A stretch of DNA of 12,807 nucleotides, taken from Pseudoneurospora amorphoporcata (taxonomy: Eukaryota > Ascomycota > Sordariomycetes > Sordariales > Sordariaceae). The notes under the pieces are model-generated. The model was not told the DNA's origin. It saw only the letters and a program-made list of their open reading frames with translations, and ran no database searches. Both the position numbers and the translations under genes were made by a program. Positions 8,315 through 12,807 of this stretch are shown in pieces. The stretch covers positions 1 to 12,807 of the forward strand of contig MU859498.1 in assembly GCA_033297205.1 (NCBI GenBank), read 5' to 3'. Within the stretch, counting starts at the first letter, position 1. Every line of letters begins with the position of its first letter.

Positions 8315-11300
8315 GTCGCGCCAAGGGGTGCTCAACAGGGACACAGAAGAAGGCAGAAACAAGGGTGAACAAGCTGGATATTCGTGCAATCGGCTATTGG
8401 AGGACAGAGCCGCTCAAACTGGGTAGCTTAGAACTCCATAAGCAGAATGCAACCCTCCTGTCCACGTATCTTTAGTATCCCCAGCGCAATAATAAAATAG
8501 AGTATATATCACTAGTCGACTCTGGATATTCAAGCAAAGCTTTCATCGACCGGTCGTTCGCAGAAAAAGCCTGCCTAGAATTCAAGCCTCTAGAGAAACC
8601 CCGGCCGTTGCATCTGGCCGATGGCGACTTCAAAGAATGGGTAGATCAGTACGTCGAGACAACCATGCGGATTGGTGACCATATAAAGGTCATCAATTTC
8701 TTTATAGCCAACCTAGCAATAGACCACCCGGTAATCCTGGGCTGGCCATAGTTACAGCTCCACAACCCAGACATCAACTGGGTAACCAACAAGATTACCT
8801 GGAATGTAGCTTGCATAGGCACCTGTATCCGTCAACCATTCGAGGTAGCGGCGGTCCCAAGTACCGCTTTTGAGGAAGAGGATGATGGAGATGTCTCTGA
8901 GGAAGGCAAGTCCGTTTTTGAAGAGGCCGGGAACGAGTCTATTTTCGAGGACGCCGGGAACGGATCCAACAACGACTTTAATTCTAACGAGAACGAATAT
9001 CTCCCAGCTTAGGTAGCCAATATGACAGAGGCCCCCAAAGGGAGCCAGGCTATGCTGCTGGAGCCTCTAACCTCTCCAGTACACGCGAGGGAGTTTAAGG
9101 AACCTTTCGGTCCGGCAAGAAAGCCAATACTAAAAAAGACTAAAGCACGAGCACGACCAGTCAACGGAAGGAGGATATAGACGATGCAACGGCCCGAACG
9201 GGTTAAACGCACATTCTTCCAGCCTTTTGAACCAACATTTAATATAGCGGCACTAGACCTTTCCAATATCAAGCTGGTTAATGCCAGGACCTTTATACTC
9301 AATATACGGATAAAGGGCGTCAAGGTCAGCTCCACCACATGGGCAGAGCTCCAGGAAGCACAGAAGGAAAGGAAGGCGGCCATCTCGATGCCATCTCTAT
9401 CCGAGAACGCATGGAAAGATATCGTACAGGGAAGGGGTGAACCATACAAACCCTACTTCAAGAACCCAAAAGTACACGAATTTATCGACCTTTACAAAGC
9501 GGAGGCCGCGAACGAGAATAAGGGGGAGCAAGCCCTCCAGCCCAGCGAATCTACGAAGGAATACGTTAACCGCATCTACGCACTGAAGATAACGGACGGC
9601 GAGCCCCAGAAAACGCCCGGGGAGCAAGAGCGGAAACCAACCCCCTTGTCTGAAATCGATAAGATCTATGGCATTACAGAGGAGGACGTCCAGAAATTCA
9701 TAGATAAGTCAACTAAGCCAAAATACACCCTGGAGGAGGTAAAAGCGCGCTTCCCAGACGAGTACAAGGATCTCTCCCACGTTGCTAACCCACGGGACGC
9801 CGACGTAATACCCGAACACCGTTCTTACAATCACAAGATCGAACTGAAACCAGGGGTAGAATCTCTACCCTACTCCAGAGCACGACCGATATCACCACAG
9901 GAACTCAAGGTCATCAAGCAATAGCTGGATAATAACCTAGCGAAGGGATTCATCAGGCCATCCACCTCCGACATCGCCTCACCAGTACTCCTAGCCCGTA
10001 AACCAGGCGGTGGCGTGCGGATCTACGTCGACTACCGAGGTATCAACGAGATCTCGCTAAAGAATAAATACCCGTTGCCCTTGATCAAGGAGACACTGGA
10101 TGCCATTTGCAGGGCAAAGTAGTTCACAAAGGTAAACGTCATCGCCGCCTTCAATAGGTTGCGTATAGCTGAAGGGCACGAATGGTTGACCGCTTTTATT
10201 ACGAGGTTCGGTCTCTACGAATCTCTAGTATATCCATTCAATTTATCGGGAGCACCGGCCTCGTTCCAGAACTTCATCAACGATATCTTGTACGATATCT
10301 TAAATATCTACGCGACGGCCTACCTAGACGACGTCTTGATCTTCTCAGAGACGTACGAAGAACATGTCAAGCACGTCAGGGAGGTACTACAGCGCCTAAT
10401 TAATGCAGGCTTACAGATTGACATTAATAAGTGCGAGTTCTACACTCAACGGACTAAATATCTAAGTCTCATTATCACCCCCGGGGGCATCGAGATAGAT
10501 CTAGAAAAGGTGGAGGCCGTCACCAAATGGGAGGCGCCTACGACAAAGCGACAACTACAACGTTTCTTAAGCTTCGCCAACTTCTATAGGAGGTTCATCG
10601 CCAACTTTTCACAAATGGGCAAACCACTATACGAACTAACAAAGAAAACGACAGATTGGAAATGGGACAAAGTGCACAACGATGCCTTTGAGGCTCTGAA
10701 AGCAGCTTTCACATCAGCACCGGTTCTCAAAATCTACAATTAGGAGAAACCAACAGTCGTTGAGGTCGATGCTTCTGACTGGTCAACGGGCGGCACGCTA
10801 TTATAGTTGCACGACGGTGAGCTGTACCCAGTCGCTTACTTTTCGGCTAAGTATTCAGCAGCGGAGTGTAATTACGATATCTATAATAAAGAATTACTAG
10901 CCGTTATTAAGGTACTAGAAGAATGGAGACCAGAATTGGAGGGCGCCGCTCAACCCTTCGAAATCATTACGGACTATAAGAACCTCAAAACGTTCAGTAC
11001 TACGAAGAAGCTTACACCCAGGCATATAAGGTGGTCTAAATTCTTGTCCAGATTCAACTTCACGATCAAATACCGGCCGGGATCGACCAACGTCAGGCCC
11101 GATGCCCTGAGCCGTAAGCCAGAACACGTACCGAGGGACGCAGAAGACGATAGGTTGCAGGCAAGAAAGAAGCCATTCATCGACCCCTCTTGCTTCGACG
11201 AAGGTTCGTTTGAGCTAATGGATATAGATGGCGAGGGTTTTACGATGAACGTCATATCAGATACTGGAGCGCCGCTCACAATCTACACCTTGGAGGACAG

Positions 11301-12807
11301 CCTTCAGGAGGATGAGGACGGACTTAGTATCCACACAGACGACCTGGTAGACCGGGCCTACGCCAACTCCCCTATGATAGCGGATATTAGGGAGGCCATT
11401 AGATCGGGAAATCACTGGCCAAAGCACTTGAAGAAGGTACTGAAGATCCCCTTTGCCGAGTGCTACATAGTCAACGACAGGGTGATGTTCAGAAATAGAC
11501 TAGTAATACCCCCCGACGACGAGGCGGTCCAGCTAGAGCTAATCCACCGCACTCATGCCTCTGTGCAGGGTGGCCATCCTGGGAGGGATAAGACGGTGGC
11601 ATTGATGCACCGCTATTTCTGGCCAGGAATGGTGGTCGCCGTGAACACGTACTGCAAGGGGTGCATACCCTGCAGCAAGACTAAGGCCACTAGGACGTCG
11701 CCAGCGGGTTTCCTCAAGCCTTTGCCTATCCCCTACGCACCCTGGCGAGACATCTCCATCGACTATGTGACTCCGTTCTCTAAGTTACAACGCTCTGGCA
11801 GGGGCGCAGAGTACCAGCACGTACTGGTGGTCGTTGACAGACTAATAAAGATGCGGCACTTTATTCTAATAGAAGGATTGACAACGGAAGAGCTGGTGGA
11901 GAAGTTCATCGACCGCATTTTCACCCTTTACGGCCTTCCGGATACCGTTGTTTCGGACAGAGGCGTTCAATTCGTCTCCGCCTTCTAGAGATAGCTATCT
12001 TTGCGGCTAGGCGTTAAGCTGAAGTACTCCACGCCTTACCACAAGGAAACAAATGGGCAGACCGAGAGGATCAACGCGGAACTAAAGTAGTATCTACGGA
12101 CCTTCATCAATTGGGCTCAGGACGACTAGGTGGACTGGCTGCCGCTGGCCGAGTTTCAAGGCAACAACCTTAAGTCCGCTTCAATAGGAGTAATACCCTT
12201 CTTCGCCAACTACGGTTTCCACCCCCGTATGGGCACAGAGCCGTCGACACCTTTGCCGCCGGATGCGACAGATGCACAGAAGAAACAGATCTTTAGCGCT
12301 AACCAACTGGTATCACAATTTAAAGAGGTCTGGGACTTCGTCAAGACCTCCTCCCTGCAGGCGCAGGCTAGATATGAGGCAGCAGCGAACGAGAACTGCA
12401 CTGATGCCCCCAAGTATAAAATTGGAGACGAGGTTATGTTCAATATGGCTAATTACGCAACAGGCAGGCCGCACGACAAACTGGCACCACGTTTCGAGGG
12501 ACCTTTCCGTATCATGAAGGCTAGCTCGCACACAGTTGAGTTGGCCCTACCCAGCAATATAAAGGTCACTTACGTCGTCAACGTATTAAGGGTCAAGCCT
12601 TACGTCGAAGGATTACCGGGCCAGAAAGAGCTTATGACTAACGTCAAGGCTAACGAAGGTATGGTAGTCACCAGAACCGATGACTTCGAGGAGGACAGGC
12701 GCTGGGAGTTTAAGGAACTCTTAGACTACCAAAAGATTGACGGACGATGGTGCTATCTGGTGAAGTGGTCTCACCACCCCCCAGACTGGCAACCAACGGC
12801 CAACCTC
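8185..12807 (+). pseudogene. pol: Element C pol: protease, RT, RNase H, integrase, chromodomain start (12 internal TAG)
   Basis: This polyprotein would cleave Gag-Pol, reverse-transcribe and integrate the element. The frame is -1 relative to gag and opens at 8185. Protease: LVDSGYSSKAF (Asp at 8518; Tyr replaces the usual Ala after DSG). An acidic linker and a long spacer follow. RT (from about 9925): KGFIRPS, VDYRGIN, motif A KVNVIAAF with Asn at 10135 in place of the catalytic Asp, then an intact YLDD (10321-10332). RNase H: Asp 10768, Glu 10891, Asp 10972, Asp 11101. Integrase: HHCC finger (His 11545/11554/11575, Cys 11662 and 11671) and DDE residues Asp 11761, Asp 11956, Glu 12064 with 35-residue D-E spacing. 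A GPF module (12499) and a chromodomain (from about 12703; CYLVKWSHHPPDWQP) follow. TAG stops are at 8473, 8749, 9010, 9178, 9922, 10120, 10741, 10804, 11986, 11992, 12088 and 12127. No frameshift was seen. Confidence 0.95.

Larger units (their letters stand above)
5911..12807 (+). mobile_element. Element C: nearly complete Ty3/gypsy chromodomain retrotransposon, dead, 3' end outside the window
   Basis: The order is LTR, leader, gag, then protease, RT, RNase H, integrase and chromodomain in the -1 frame, all on the plus strand. This is the chromovirus arrangement. Frames are intact over 6 kb, but 21 internal TAG codons block translation. It is more GC-rich and less decayed than A and B. The window ends within the chromodomain, so the 3' LTR must lie to the right. 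Confidence 0.92.

Noticed and set aside
9009..9449. 146-residue minus-strand open frame
   Set aside because: It lies opposite the C pol protease-RT spacer, which is clearly the coding strand. The product has no motif and looks like an antisense shadow.
6365..12807. Alternative genetic code with TAG as a sense codon
   Set aside because: TAG falls at both Trp-type and Gln-type conserved positions, and catalytic or zinc ligands are also lost, so mutational decay explains the data better.
1..12807. CRISPR array, defence island or biosynthetic cluster
   Set aside because: There are no regularly spaced direct repeats, and every sizeable coding signal except the unidentified A leader ORF belongs to gag or pol of LTR retrotransposons.

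Overview
The window looks like a transposon graveyard from a filamentous fungus, probably an ascomycete. It contains three broken Ty3/gypsy-type LTR retrotransposons (called A, B and C here) and no gene I can assign to the host. The fungal call is an inference. It rests on chromodomain-bearing gypsy integrases together with a damage pattern that resembles repeat-induced point mutation (RIP): reading frames stay in register over kilobases but carry TAG and TAA stops where Gln or Trp is expected, as CpA-to-TpA change on either strand would produce. No bacterial-type operons, Shine-Dalgarno sites, tRNA or rRNA genes, or CRISPR arrays were seen.

Layout. Element A lies on the minus strand, from 4397 down to 1, and leaves the window inside its reverse transcriptase. 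In its own 5'-to-3' order it has a 5' LTR (4397-3940), a long leader carrying a decayed open reading frame of unknown function (about 3850-3196), gag (3146-1086, or to 1005) and pol (from about 1089 down, in the -1 frame relative to gag). Element B is on the plus strand and only its 3' end is present: the integrase C-terminus, a chromodomain and a long basic/helical tail (4398-5481), a short purine-rich stretch, then a probable 3' LTR (5559-5808). B's coding sequence begins at the edge of A's LTR, so A appears to have inserted into B's pol. Element C is on the plus strand and is nearly complete: probable 5' LTR (5911-6189), leader (6190-6364), gag (6365-8314) and pol (about 8185-12807, again in the -1 frame), with protease, reverse transcriptase, RNase H, integrase and the start of a chromodomain. 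The window ends inside that chromodomain, so C's 3' LTR is not seen.

How the parts would have worked. Gag would form the particle, protease would process it, RT/RNase H would copy the RNA, integrase would insert the cDNA, and the chromodomain would steer integration to marked chromatin. All three copies are coding-dead. C has 9 internal TAGs in gag and 12 in pol, a lost zinc-knuckle cysteine, and Asn in place of the first catalytic Asp of RT. A has more than 20 in-frame stops and a lost zinc-knuckle histidine.

I found no convincing undescribed functional system. The points most worth a second look are the decayed leader ORF of element A, the post-chromodomain tail of element B, the almost pure TAG stop spectrum in C compared with mixed TAG/TAA in A and B, and the nested insertion junction at 4397/4398.
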